DNA of 64,000 bases. Source: Asterella californica (taxonomy: Eukaryota > Streptophyta > Marchantiopsida > Marchantiales > Aytoniaceae). Below the pieces are notes generated by a model. The model ran no database searches. It saw only the letters and a program-made list of their open reading frames with translations, and had not been told where the DNA came from. Both the position numbers and the translations under genes were made by a program. The stretch lies in the NCBI GenBank assembly GCA_036924285.1, contig JAYKYS010000009.1, positions 15,934,001 to 15,998,000 of the forward strand, written 5' to 3'. This document shows, piece by piece, positions 36,134-47,840 of this stretch (position 1 is its first letter; each line of letters opens with the position of its first letter).

Positions 36134-37000
36134 CCTGCCATTCTTTTGTCAAGTGTTGTGATGAACCCGGTCTCTTGAATTGCATCAACTATATAAAGCT
36201 GGCCCAGAGCGTCTTCCAACGCTTCAACTGCAACAAATTCCAAAAATAAACAGATCAGCAAGTGCACCTTATCTAATCGAAAAACCAGCACCTGTTTTGC
36301 CTTATTCAGAAATCACACTAAATTCTTGTTAGGAGCTAATGGCAGAACCTGTAGAAGGTAATGTTGTCCGGTCGAGAATACACAGCACTGAAGAAAAGCT
36401 CCTAGCTACAAAATGTTATTCATAGAGGTGGACTCGACACATGTGGTGTATGTGGTTGGTTGACGAGCATATCCTTTTCGGAGTCTACAAAAATTCTTTG
36501 GTAGGACCATTTGGGAGAAGCAAGGTAATGAGAAATGAGATAAGATCTTTCGTCGATGAGATACATCGACAACTATGCTAACAGATTTCCCACAATCGCT
36601 TAAGAATAGTAAGTGAACTTACGCGACGGTTGATCTAGGAAGTCAAAGTTGAGAATATCAATATCATGAAGCTCTAGAGACTTCAAGTGGAGCACTGTTC
36701 TTGCGAGTGAGGAGAGTTGAGTTTCAGAAACAGTGGCGGCAATTAGCTCGTGGTGAAGTTCTAAGGACTTCCCTTGAGACAAGACCTAGACAAGGAAGCA
36801 TGTGTGATCTTCAACAAGGACCCAACAGTTGACATCAGAAACTTGCTTGCATTTCTGGTGGTAGTGAACCATACAGCGGGAATATGCAGCATCCATGCAA
36901 GACCATTCTTCCAGGCTTCTCACTTCGCAATTGCTTTCTCTATTTCATCAGCATCCGAAGAATCAAGAAGTTTATCAGTTAGAGGTGAACTTCAAAACCT
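36134..37000 (-). pseudogene. Decayed DEAH-box RNA helicase gene fragment
   Basis: The minus strand carries pieces of a DEAH helicase, by memory closest to the plant At1g27900 type. In order: ADEIEKAIAK and RSLEEWSCMDA (about 36975-36895), then in another frame LYGSLPPEMQ (about 36890-36860), then SQGKSLELHHELIAATVSET and LHLKSLELHDIDILNFDFLD (36782-36623). A GT..AG intron leads to LEALEDALGQLYIVDAIQE (36227-36134), the ratchet/HA2 start. The whole motif V-VI stretch expected after LPPEMQ is missing and there is a frameshift, so it is a pseudogene. Two splice borders are still intact, so the fragment came from genomic DNA and not from a processed mRNA. Confidence 0.7.
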
Positions 37001-37203
37001 TCACCAGTGAAAGAAACAAGCTATGTAAGCTCGGTATAGACCAAGAGTGCGACTGCAACTTCTAGTGTTTTGTCTTTGGACATAGAAACTTTGCTAGAAT
37101 GTTCAATTTTCCAAAGGTGAGGCTAAGGTTCTTGCGGTACCGCACCACTCGTCTGTAATACTCGAACAACAGCTAAGTGCACGAAAAGAAGCAAGACGTA
37201 GTG

Positions 37204-37362
37204 TCATCCAGGCAGAATATGAAAATAGCTAACGTAGAGGACGATGAGAAGCAGGTTGTTTGTCTTATCTATGATTCCCAACATAACACAAAAGACTCCT
37301 GAGATCATTGGTTCGGGAATTGATGCAAATATCCCTCCAAACTTACTTGCAAATTTACCTGG
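37204..37362 (-). pseudogene. Nucleobase-ascorbate transporter (NAT/xanthine-uracil permease) fragment
   Basis: The minus strand encodes GKFASKFGGIFASIPEPMIS and GVFCVMLGII, matching the conserved NAT stretch K-F-x-A-x-F-A-S-I-P-x-P-x-x-G-x-x-F-C of this membrane transporter family. After a small loss of the usual AVGLSNLQ segment, TNNLLLIVLYVSYFHILPG resembles the next membrane helix. An intron-type acceptor (TTTGATTTACAG) lies at its 5' edge. No other NAT exon was found, so it is an isolated decayed piece next to the helicase fragment on the same strand. Confidence 0.5.
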
Positions 37363-37410
37363 CGTTAGCTGTAAATCAAACAAACACTTATCCAGTTTGG
37401 AGCAGTCCAA

Positions 37411-38086
37411 AGAAGTAGTAGTAGTAAAGTAACGAACCCAACATGGAGAAGAAGAGCATAAATCCAGCCGAAGCCTTCATAACTCGACGGCTTTCCACCT
37501 TTGTAACTCCAATAATTCTCATGTTCTCTCTGCAGCAGTTAGTTCGAACAAGATGGAGATTCTAAGCACGATGTGAAGCAAACATACTCGATCAAGACAG
37601 TACATCAGAGGATCATAAAGAGCATGAATCATCGAGGGATCCCTGCAGCATCTTGGTCGTAGATCATCACTTACCACTTTCTCGAGAAGTTCTTTGAATT
37701 TCCCATCCAAGTTTCGATGGTGAGACATGAAATCGGTACTGAATTTGCTTACAGCTGGGACAGAATAATGAACTAATGCAAAAAAAGATGATATTTCTCA
37801 AAAGTGCCGATGTTACTACAAGTACATACATGGAAGGAAGGGAGTAACGATATTTGTGTAAACCAAACATTGTCAAAACGGCCTACACTAAACAATAATT
37901 ATGCAATTTACTGGTTGAAAAGTAAAGGTATGCACAGACTTGCCAATCGAGGTAGATTGATAACGTCCTAATGCTGCGAGAAAAGTAGGTACTGAATTCG
38001 CATGTCATTAAAACACAGAACTTCCTTCTAGTGTACTACTGAAAGAGCCATTTCTGAAAGTTACCATGCTCGTAAGCTTTCGCCTC
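37411..38086. other. No gene recognised
   Basis: Minus-strand frames (for example LDGKFKELLEKV followed by a GTAAGT donor at about 37676) could include an exon of an unidentified gene, but there is no family motif. Confidence 0.25.
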
Positions 38087-40503
38087 CTAGATATCTTCTT
38101 CTGATAGATCTTCATCGGATCCAGAGTCCCCATCAAAATTCGAATATAGCAGCTCTTCAGAACCAAATATATCATGAAAAAACCGTCTTTGACTGTCATG
38201 TTCTGTTGGAAAGTTGAGTACGGGTATGTTGTTAATAGTTTGAGATGGACGAACTTCATGCAGATTTGGAACCTCAATATTCGGTGCAGTACTTTGTGTA
38301 ACTCTCACCTCCTCTGTGTGCAATGCTTGGCATATGTGTTTATTGTGACCTGGTTGTCGATAAACTGAGCACCGTAGTGCATAAGACCGTTGTCCTCGTG
38401 AACGACTGCTTGTATCTCTTGCCCTATGATTACGTGGTGCTCTTCTCTGTTCTTGACTCAACAATTCTCCATTCGCTTCTCGTGGCAATAGACAAAACTG
38501 TGTGTCCTTATCTGATGTTGGAAACTGCACCATAACATTTGCGAGATCAAATGAAGGATTTTCGACCATCACTGATGAAACTCCATCAGCCATAGCAGCT
38601 TGTCGACAAGTCGGACAACGAGGTGTCGCCCTCTCTTCACAACAACTGGAGGTGCTTTGCATCCAAACACTGGATCTAGATCCTGCACTATAAATGCTGG
38701 AAGGGCGTGCTAACCATAAAGGTTAAATAGGATTCCGAGTTGCATATTGAATCGAAGTAATAGTCAGAGTATGCTCCTAGCTCACGGTCCCAACATAGAG
38801 AATTCATACATGATCATCTCATATCCTGAAATTCAAAACATGAGCATTCACCACGATGATGATCCTTCTTACGTTTAACAACAAAATTTCTACCGTCCAT
38901 AGCTCGAATGCTAGCTTGAGATGTGGATGATATGAAACCGATGAGTTGCTCCGATGTAGTTTCATTCTCTAGCAATCGAGTTATGGCATATGGAGTTAAA
39001 GATACTTTGTGAAGTTCTACGGCAACCTTCCGTTTTGAGAATTTCTCCATAGTATAGAACCACAAGTCCAAAAGAATTCAAAATAGAGCATGTAAATATA
39101 TTGACCTCAAAGCGTTATTTATTGATTCCGTCAGATTGGATGTAATCTTACCATATGGAGGTAATAGAAACCATGCTCGACTGTACTGTTTTGGACGAAT
39201 GGTCTTCAAATATGTTGCTAGAGCTAGACCTTTCTCCCCTTGGTCCTCGACTCGCTTCATCACCTGCTCGAAACTGCCACAAACAGCGTCAAACAAACAA
39301 ATTACTAGAATATTCACAAATGCTTTGAATCGTGTGCAAAGCAACTGTCGTAGGAACTGCAAACAACAAACAAACAACTGCCAAAGAAACTACAAACATA
39401 TCTTCTTTTGAATTTACTGTTTGATGTTCCGAGTGTAAAGAAGAGCCAAGAAAGGTTTCTCGGCTTCTCGTCCAAACCGAGACCGAATGTTCATACGTAT
39501 ATGTTGAGCGCAATGATCGTGGATAGCTCTAGGAAACACATCAGCGACAACAGCTTCTAATCCTTTTTGAAGATCGGACACAAACACTATCTCACATTGT
39601 CTCTCAATAGCCGAAGGAACAAAGTCCAAGTTTGAGTAGACTCTTCTGGAGCCACTACGTACGTCAAAATGATGGCCTGATTGTTCTCATCCGACACCGT
39701 AGCGAGAAAAATTTGACAAAGATATTTTCTGCTCTTAGAATGACAAGCATCCAACGCTATCACTTTTTGTGAGAAGTGCAGAACACCGCAAATGATCCCT
39801 GGACAAATGAAAACATGACGAAAAACTTACGGATTGCTATCACAGGTTCCCTAGTCAACTATCGCTTGCTCATCTATACTCTCGATACGTCTACACAGAC
39901 CAGGAATGAAGTGGAATGACTTGCACTGATTGTCATGTAAAGAATTGCGTGAAAGTTCACGCATTTATCATTTCTGAATATGCATATTCGTACTATATGC
40001 ATTTCTGAATTCTTCTACCAAATCCCTCACCGGAATGTTTTGATTTACTATAACATGATTGTCAAGGATCGGTCCTAGCCATCGTGTGTTCTTTGCGAGA
40101 CCACGCCAACCATGCACGATAGCTAGACAGGAATGTGTTACATTACAAACAATAATCTTTATGATCCTGAAAGGACACATTGCTAATCCGTTGTCTTCTT
40201 CTGACGGCACTCCATTCGCACGATAAGTTCGACGACCACCACTTAGATAACATGCATGCTCTCCGCATGCTCCCATTTCTCTGATTTTCTTTGGTGGTCT
40301 AGCTCTTGACTGACAACTGGTGTGAACCGACTCACTCGGTATAGCATTGCTCGTCTCAAGAACTCTTCTTCATGTATGACGTTGTGTGAAATCATGAAAT
40401 GAACGCACGTCGTAAAAAGAGTCACTAAATGCACGTCGAGGATCTGCGTTCTCATCGATCTGAGTAGAGATTGGCATTTTGTGAACTCAGATCGGAGCTC
40501 CAT
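38087..40503 (-). pseudogene. MuDR-type MULE transposase (broken)
   Basis: Minus-strand transposase in several frames. N-terminal zinc/DNA-binding part at 40276-39968. First catalytic Asp in VIALDACHSKSRKY (about 39760), second in VFVSDLQKGLEAVVAD followed by the C-x2-H motif HDHCAQH (39629-39414). After a probable intron (about 39420-39270) comes NLTESINNALRS with the third acidic residue (39130-39090). The SWIM zinc finger GECSCFEF is at about 38835. A C-terminal CCHC knuckle, CSVYRQPGHNKHIC, is at 38662-38087; its second Cys is Tyr. The enzyme would cut and reinsert DNA between terminal inverted repeats. Stops break it, and I could not locate the terminal repeats. Confidence 0.75.
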
Positions 40504-41204
40504 ACCAACATATACGCACTCTACAATCCGCCTTTGATTTTATCTTATAACAAGTCCGACCTAAAACCACGTTCAGACATGACAGAGAATAATCAAATTC
40601 ATCAAAAGATGTGAAAGCTTCATCTATTTTAATTCTCGCTGCCGTCTTGCGCACTTCCTCCCAGAACGACCTCTAATGTCCATTAGAGGTTGTGCTTCCT
40701 CGTTGCTGAACTCTTGTCTCCACCGATCGAAAACATTGTCTTGCCACTGTTCTCGAACTTCATGATCCCATGGTAGCATGAAAGATACGGCCTCCGTAGG
40801 AAAATGCAATGCATCAAAATCCAACTCTTGCTGGACAATCAATTCCTCTTCTGATTCTCACGACTCGCAACACAATCGATTCTATCTTCAATTAATCAGT
40901 TGGTTTACGTTAGGATTGCGTGTCGAACGCGAGCCACTATCTCTCATTGCTCTTCATTTTGTCATTATCTTCCATTCTCTCATTCGGCACTGCTCATTCG
41001 GACAGTGTCAGTCTTCGACTACACGTAAGATCTACTGCCATCATGGATGATCCAGTCATCATCCATGTTGGATCAAAAAACCGTCGTGTTAGCTATCTAT
41101 CGATTACAGCCAGTCATGGACCTGACCAAGTTACGTCTTTGGCGCATGGGCTTGACCAAGCAAATAAGTGGTCTTACAAACTATGCTTCGGTTATAACAC
41201 TAGA
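40504..41204. other. MULE flank, one unassigned minus-strand frame
   Basis: The 40842-40624 minus-strand frame (72 residues, ending GRKCARRQRELK) lies upstream of the MULE coding region and could be its lost N-terminus or a separate short protein. Nothing else is recognised. Confidence 0.25.
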
Positions 41205-41315
41205 GAGAAACGGAGAAAAGGGAGAGAGGGCGGAGTGCGGGAGGGAGAGGAGAGGAGAGGGGGCAGGGATTGCGTTAGGAGAGGACGGAGTGAGGTGGGA
41301 TGGGGTGGGTTATTT
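41205..41315 (+). repeat. Purine-rich tract with G runs
   Basis: Over about 110 bases the + strand is nearly all purine, with several GGG and GGGG runs. It immediately precedes the reverse-transcriptase element. It may form G-quadruplex or triplex structures, or mark the 5' end of that element. Confidence 0.6.
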
Positions 41316-41489
41316 TTTCAGATAGTTCTTCGTCTTTTGTTTCTTTCCTTTGGTTCTAGAATTAGCACATTATGTGAAGAAATGAGTGAGGCTTTAATAT
41401 TCTTGGGTTCTTTTTGGAGTTTTAGGGTTCCACAATATTCTGTTTAAGGTTTTTGAGAGATTTTTGAAGGACTTCTTGCTACATTTAGT

Positions 41490-44400
41490 GTGTTTTATCT
41501 TTACATATCAGGGTTATTCTTTTTAGTGGGATTTTCTTTTTTGAGATGTTTTTATTACGAGTACCGTTTGGTTGGATATAGTTCCTTTTTAGCTATTGGT
41601 ACTCTCTCTCTTGTCAGATTGAGATTGATTCGAGACACACTATGCCCGATGTGCAATCAGTTATTTATCTCGCGAGGGGTAAAATCTAATGTGGGAAAGA
41701 TGTACAAGAGCTATGATAAGACCACATGGGATGCCCAGGTTAGCCGAGAGCGGAGGTCTACATGTGCAGTCATTACGTCACCGTTAGCCCTTCTTCTTGG
41801 AGTTCCTCTCGAGTCGTGAGAATGGTTGAGAGTCCAATCTGACACTATTCTGAGATTGTTCGAGACGAGTTTTCCTTGTCCGCATTTGTTTCATCGGTTA
41901 TCTCGTGCTCTTCATGACGAGTTGAGATATGCATTCTGTCTACCTCTCGACATGTTGGCACGAAACACCAGGGACGAGACGGCGTGGTTACTATTTCTTT
42001 TACTTCCTCGTTGGTGCTTCCTTTATACTCGAGGTGGCAGAGGGAGACATCAAGAGATGACAGCTCGTCTTTGAAGATTTCGTGCAGGTGAGTGGACGGC
42101 CTTACAGAAGGAATTACGTGTGGTACGAGATATGAGTGAGTCTGCCTCTACATGTGAAGTCTCATCTTTCGCTCACATTCGACGTTGTAGGATGTTAGAT
42201 CAGGTTGGAGAGTATAGTAGAGCTGCTAGAGCATTGCATCTTTTGTCAGTTACATGTCATACTGAGGAGACGATCTTCGTTGCGTCTCCTTCACTCCCCA
42301 TCGGATGATCTCTTACCACATGAGGTTTAGGACTATCAGCCTGAGGAGCCATTATATCTCAATAGATCCTTGTTTATCCAGGTCTTGTGTACGGCTCCAC
42401 GTCTATCTTCTGGAGGTCTGTATGGGATGATCTACGACCACCTACGGGATTGCTTTCAGACATACGATCGCTCTAGTGGTTTCACGGAGCTTTTTCAGGT
42501 AGCGGCAGTAGTAGCTCAAGGACATATTCCTCATTCTATAGCTCAGGGGGTAGCTAGACTCTTGGCCATGACGAAGGATGGTGGAGAGATTCGACTAGTA
42601 GCTATCGGTGAGATTCTCCTACGACTTATTACTCGTATCATTGTTCTTCAGCTTCGAGATACTTTTCAAGATCACCTTTGTCCACATCAGTTTGGAGTTA
42701 CGACGCTTGGAGGTTGTGAGTCTGTGTACTTCGACATTAGGGCTCTCTAGACATCCATCTCGATTGGGTCGTCCTACAAGTGGACGTGGAAAACGTTTTT
42801 AATAGCATTTTTTGCGCTTCCATCTTTAAGGAACTCATGGATGGTGGTGGATCTCTTGCGAGTCTTGTTTCCTTCGTGCGTTCGTTCTATGATTCTTCCA
42901 CCTTTTTTTATTACCAGCACGGTCTTTCGATTGAGGGGTTACACTGCAAGTACTCGTCAAGGAGACCATTTGGGTGGACCCCTCTTTGTCTTAGCTCACT
43001 ATAGAGCTCTCTTGGCCACCGTCTTGGCTACTTTAGGTTGTGTTTTTCCATCTCTAGCTGATGATCTGCATATCGTAGGTCCGACTGACCAAGTATGTGT
43101 TGTCTTTGATCACCTCGTCTCTCAATTGGTCTTGGTAGGACTAAGAGTGAAGGTGTCAAAGTGCAAGGCTTGGTCTTCCATAGGTATACCGTCGGACCTC
43201 CATCTCCCGGAGGGATTTGTTACACCTAGAGATGGTTTATGCATCCTCGGAGTACCGGTGGGTACAGATGACTTTGTCTCTCGATTCTTAGATGTTGTCC
43301 TGACGAAAAACGTTAGGAGGATCATGGAGGATCATAAAGGTTTTTGGTGATATCATAGAATCGGGAACCTTTGACTATGTGGTAGGACTTATAGCACGTA
43401 GACAAACATCTTTGCCGATATCATGTGACGGGCTGGGCTTATTATCCATGGAGGAAACTACTCCGTCAGCTTTTTTGAGTAGTTAGGCTCTCTCAGCACC
43501 TTGGCTCTGTTGTCATTTTCTCGTGCGAGATAGACCTATTCTAGAGAGCTACGTGACAGAGGTGGAGGATGGTTCTTACGCACTCCAGTTGTGTCTCTAT
43601 GAGACAAGAGATAGTTTGACTCTTGAGACACGTGAGACATATCCTCGATTCGATACCCTAGCTTCCGGTGGATCTCGCGGACTACAGTCCTCTATGACGG
43701 GACATTATTTTCATCAAGTTCTCCATGCGCTCTTCCTGGATCTTTCCTCTCACGTGATACTAGAGTTCGATTCTACTCTTGGCTCATAGTTCGACGTTGC
43801 ATTAGAGCGTTCAGACTCGCACAGACTATCGTTTCTACAGCGATGAGATTTTGTCTAGACTTGGTCCAGCCTGTTATTTCGGCATTGTTCACTTGCGAGT
43901 GCGGTGTCTCGCTCTACACCTCGAGTCGACATCTTGCTCGTTGTCCTCATGGTGGAGAACGGATAGCCACCCACGATGTCATCAGAGCATCGTGTTTGCC
44001 TTAGCACGGGAGAGCGATTACATGACGTGGAGAGAGCGTTGGTATGTCTTTCAGACGGGAGGATCAGTGAGAGATGACCCGTACACGATGAGGGATGATC
44101 AGGTCTCATTGGCAGATGTGGTTGTCATGGATCCGACACGGGACTCAGTGGCGGCACAAGTGATCATCCATCTCTCAGGATGGGTTGCAGGCGTGACGAC
44201 ATCAGCGAAAGTGATCAATTATAGAGGTATGCAGATGGAACATTGCTTCATCCCTTTAGCCTTGAAGACTTTGGAGTTCGACGTCTTCTTTCGTGATTGT
44301 GCTAGAGCCTACCATGAGAGGCGTCAGGGTACCACTTTATTTTTCTTTTTGTACTATGTTTTTTAGACAACGAGTTTTCATTGCTCTATAGAGAGTTTTA

Positions 44401-44640
44401 GCAGGCGCGGTCCACATGAGAGCAATTGCAGTAGGGGATGCTACTTCATGTGCACTTGTTGTATGCAGGACCACTCACTTATCTGTGTCTGATATTATAG
44501 AGGTGGTAGGCGATCTTAGAACTACTCTTAGTGAGATTTAGCCCCGGTGTTCTTCCCTTCGGGGCGTTAGTTGCTTGGCCCTCCGGGTCCTTCTTTCCGT
44601 TGTAAGGCTTGATGGGGTCTTTCCATCAGTTGGCTATTCA
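41490..44640 (+). pseudogene. Reverse-transcriptase retroelement, decayed
   Basis: Consecutive + frames encode a non-gypsy reverse transcriptase of a type common in bryophyte and lycophyte genomes (pattern memory; probably non-LTR). Order: CPMCNQLF zinc-like start (about 41645), ETAWLLFLLLPRWCF (about 41975), RT fingers MTKDGGEIRLVAIGEILLRL (42570-42630), HQFGVTTLGGCESV, motif A DVENVFNSI (about 42783), motif B-like RQGDHLGGPLF (about 42957), catalytic FPSLADDLHIVGP (43047-43085), then the thumb LCILGVPVGTDDFVSRF. The C-terminal part runs 43523-44366 (DPTRDSVAAQVI). Frames change at least five times. No LTR or poly-A tail is seen; it ends in structured 3' sequence. Confidence 0.75.
44541..44628 (+). 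repeat. Three consecutive hairpins at the 3' end of the RT element
   Basis: Stem 1 is GCCCCG (44541-44546) with CGGGGC (44560-44565). Stem 2 is GGCCC/GGGTCC (44577-44590, one bulge). Stem 3 is TGATGG (44610-44615) with CCATCA (44623-44628). They follow directly on the coding part and probably form the 3' untranslated structure recognised by the element's reverse transcriptase. Confidence 0.65.
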
Positions 44641-45154
44641 TTGCGTCGCGTATTCTTGTTATAACACTTACAATAGCTGTTTCTGGATCATAAACTACTG
44701 CAATTTACAAAGAGAACTGAAATAATTTTCCCGACTGTGGTTTATGTACCAAAGTAACTGTGTACACATGTGACTGGACGTTTATAGGATGTTCGAGAAG
44801 ATGAGAAGATTTTGTTTGACCTAAAAGTACAGAATGAGAAAAGAAAATATTCTTGATTTTCATTTTATACCCGTACTCTCGGAAACCACTTTAAATAACC
44901 CGGAATCCCCTTAATAAACGATAAAGATTTGTGAAGAACTCACGTCTCGAGGATGGACGTGAGACGAGATTCCTCATGTATGTAGATACCCCGTTCGTAG
45001 TTAGCGTCTATATCGCTGGACTCTCGTAGGGTTTGGGAGTCCGTTTAGAAGTTTAAGGTACAGCTCTCGGCGCGTTTCTCTTGTGCTCACGCTCGTACTC
45101 CTCGCACAGACGCTCACGACGACGAGGGGGTGAGCAAGTAGCAACGAGACAATC
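44641..45154. other. TIM8 upstream region
   Basis: No coding signal. 45.0-45.15 kb becomes GC-rich with many CG dinucleotides and ends in a short leader before the TIM8 ATG, so the promoter is probably here. Confidence 0.45.
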
Positions 45155-45611
45155 ATGGACTCCACGCCATCTGGGAGCACCGCGGAGCTGCAATCGTTTC
45201 TCGAGGTTAGCGATCGATTTCTAGTCCTGGCTGTTTGGAGTCGAGATACCGAATTGGTGTACGTGCCAGAAGGCCGTGATTAGAGGCTCTTGTAAGCTGA
45301 TATTTGTTGTACTGCTTTCGGAGGTCGGTTAGAAGTCTTCTCAGTGGGATAACCGAGTTCGTTTTCTTGCATACAACATCTCGTCCTGAAAATAGAAGAA
45401 TGTCTCGTGTGGATTTCAGCAAGAGAAGCAAAAGGCAGTGCTTAATGAACTCGTGGGCAAGCTTACCGACGTATGCTGGGAGAAGTGCATAACCTACGCT
45501 CCCGGCAGCAAGTTCAGCTCGAGTGAAGTGAGCTGCCTCAGCAATTGTGCTCAACGATATTTGGACACTAGTACATTGATCCTTCGGCGCTTTCAGAATA
45601 TGCAGAGATGA
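45155..45611 (+). CDS. TIM8: Mitochondrial import inner-membrane translocase subunit TIM8
   Basis: Two exons, 45155-45205 and 45420-45611, with GT..AG borders and phase 0, give an 80-residue protein, about the size of plant TIM8. It starts MDSTPSGSTAELQSFLE; the second exon begins QEKQKAVLNELVGKLTDVCW. The twin CX3C motif is CWEKC (Cys36, Cys40) and CLSNC (Cys56, Cys60), 15 residues apart, which forms the two disulfides of small TIM chaperones. In the intermembrane space TIM8 partners TIM13 to escort hydrophobic precursors to the inner membrane. The start is the only ATG giving the conserved N-terminus. No damage is visible, so it is likely functional. Confidence 0.95.
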
Positions 45612-47044
45612 TTATTTTTTCTCTCTTTTCCTGGATCTCGTTCGAGGTATGAGATTGTGCATTATAAATTGCTTTCTACTGGAGGATTTAAGTTATCGAG
45701 TGAACTTCGTAGAAATCACCTTCCTAAGTTTCCGTCTCTCAAGCTTGGGTTATGAAGAAAGTTTCGATGTGCTTCTGTACAGATCTGTCCCAGAACTTCT
45801 TTTCTAGCGCAGACGTTGTGGACGCAGACCTTGATTAACGTGTTGCGGACCATACTGTTGTGTGCAGAGTTCACTCCCTTGGCGGCCGTGCTAGTGCCAG
45901 TCCAGTCAGTTTTATGATTCATGGCATGGACTATGGTCATCGTTATTCGACAAGAAGCGCTTTGGTCCATTCAACTTTTAAGATAGCGGTAAACCGAGCG
46001 CAAGGATTTCCTGGACTTGGAGTTTTCTGAGACACTGAAACGCTGAAACGCTTTGTGGTAACGGCTCAGTCAGTCTCAGCAAAGCCTGCCGAGTTGTGAT
46101 CGTCCGAAGTAGATCTTGCAAAAGACTACGACTTTTAGGACATCATATTGTGGTTTTTCACCACTGCTCATTTGTTTCGACCGTCGATGTCAGGTTCTAT
46201 CTTTTGTCTGGCAGGTTCGTGGAGAGTATTTGAGTATCAGGAAAGTGCTGAACACATTAAGGCGTCTGTTCCTGTTTCCAGAGTACCAAGCTCTGATCAT
46301 GTGAAAGTTCATTTTCCCGAGAACTCGGTTTACGAAGAATAGTTTGCATGTCGCACCGACAGCGGGGAATTCTGATGCGGATTCCAGAGCATGTGTGTCT
46401 TGACGTCGAAGTTCCAGAGAATTACGTTTTCTCGTATGAGCGACAATGGCAGTGAAAGCTTGTTCTAGGGTAAGCAGTAAGGACAAATGCCTACAAGATC
46501 TTTGTTTCCCAACTAGAATGCTACTGATATCTCCGTGATGTCTAGAATACCTTACTTGTCTCCGTTCTTATAATCTTCAGTTGCATCTAGTAACTCTACA
46601 GTTCAAGACTTGCAACTCAAGGATGGTGAATTGATTGGAAAAGTACTCGAGGTTTGAATTCCGTTAGATTTTGTTTCGACTAATCTGGAAACAGAGGAAC
46701 TATTGAAAGTAAAAAACAGAATGTGACGAAGTCCAACCCTCAGGTACTTTACAATCCTTACGTTTTGTGGAGGAGAGCAAGCACCAAGCACATGGGTAAA
46801 GGAAGACTCTCGCAAACCGACAACTTGGTGACCAGCAGTTATCTCGTTGAAGTTGTTGGAACCTAAACCGTGCACGAGCTGTCTGTCACCAGCAGAGCTC
46901 TTGTTGAATACAACGAGGTTACTCGCGGAGTTCGTTTCTGAAACCGTCAGCTTCAGAACTGCTTCTTTGTTCTTCTTTTCAGAGAACCGCTCCTATGTTC
47001 GCATAATCGCCAGAATCGGTTCTTCTAATGCTACCCTTGGTTTT
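45612..47044. other. TIM8 3' flank and an unidentified possible exon
   Basis: On the minus strand about 46985-46760 is open and reads KEAVLKLTVSETNS, then VVFNKSSAGDRQLVHGLGSN and VVGLRESSFTHVLGACSPPQ. It ends at a GTAAGG donor (about 46760). It looks coding, but I do not recognise it and the opposite strand is also open. Other short frames here are unsupported. Confidence 0.3.
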
Positions 47045-47284
47045 CAGTTGCCATTGCATCGATTTTGCACACTTTTCTCGTAAGGAGCAGTAATCGAGGA
47101 TTGATTCAGTAAGAACAGTGTATGTCTCCACGACCCATCACATTCCAGTAGCCTATCTTTCCGACAGTTGCCATTGCACCGATTTTGCACACTTTTCTCG
47201 TAAGGAGCAGTAATCGAGGATTGATTCAGTAAGGACAGTGTATGTCTCCACGACCCATCACATTCCAGTAGCCTATCTTTCCGA
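47045..47284. repeat. Exact 120-bp tandem duplication
   Basis: Two units, 47045-47164 and 47165-47284, differ at about two positions (GCATCG/GCACCG and GTAAGAAC/GTAAGGAC). A recent duplication of non-coding DNA. Confidence 0.95.
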
Positions 47285-47687
47285 TTCGTTCTTGTGTGGA
47301 AAAGGAGAAAAGGATTCTAAGTAAAAGTTTCAAATCCGTGCAATACTTCCTCGTTGCAAGACGAGAGTGATGTTATACAATTTTACACCAAAACACAAAT
47401 GATAGCCATTATGTTTCTAACAATTCTCTGCAGCTGATTTGAGCGCATAATACGATTAGTTACGGTATGGTTTCACGATTTGTTCTTTCAAATTGAGCAG
47501 ATTGTTTTTCATGTACATGTTTGTGACTGAAACACTTAGAGGATAAATCGTTGTCTAAATGGTGCAGGAAATATTATAAAGGTAGGATATAAACTGTCTC
47601 TTTCCACTTTGTTATCCACCTGCACCAGAATGTTCCAAATTTGTTGATTCTAATAGACAATGCGATACCTTTGACAGGCTTCATTAT

Positions 47688-47840
47688 CACATGACGGAGA
47701 AATAGTCGAACTCTAACTCGACGCATATGATTTAATTTGAATTTACCCATTTACTAATAATTACCACATGACGGAGAATAATTGAACTGATAACTCGACG
47801 CACATCATTTAATCAAATTTACCCATTTACTAAAGTATAT
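47688..47840. repeat. Roughly 77-bp tandem repeat, two copies
   Basis: CACATGACGGAGAA starts both units (47688, 47765) and TTTACCCATTTACTAA ends both. They are more diverged than the 120-bp pair just upstream. Confidence 0.85.

Noticed and set aside
45207..45554. 115-codon minus-strand frame
   Set aside because: It is the antisense shadow of the TIM8 exon and intron, which is a certain gene on the + strand.
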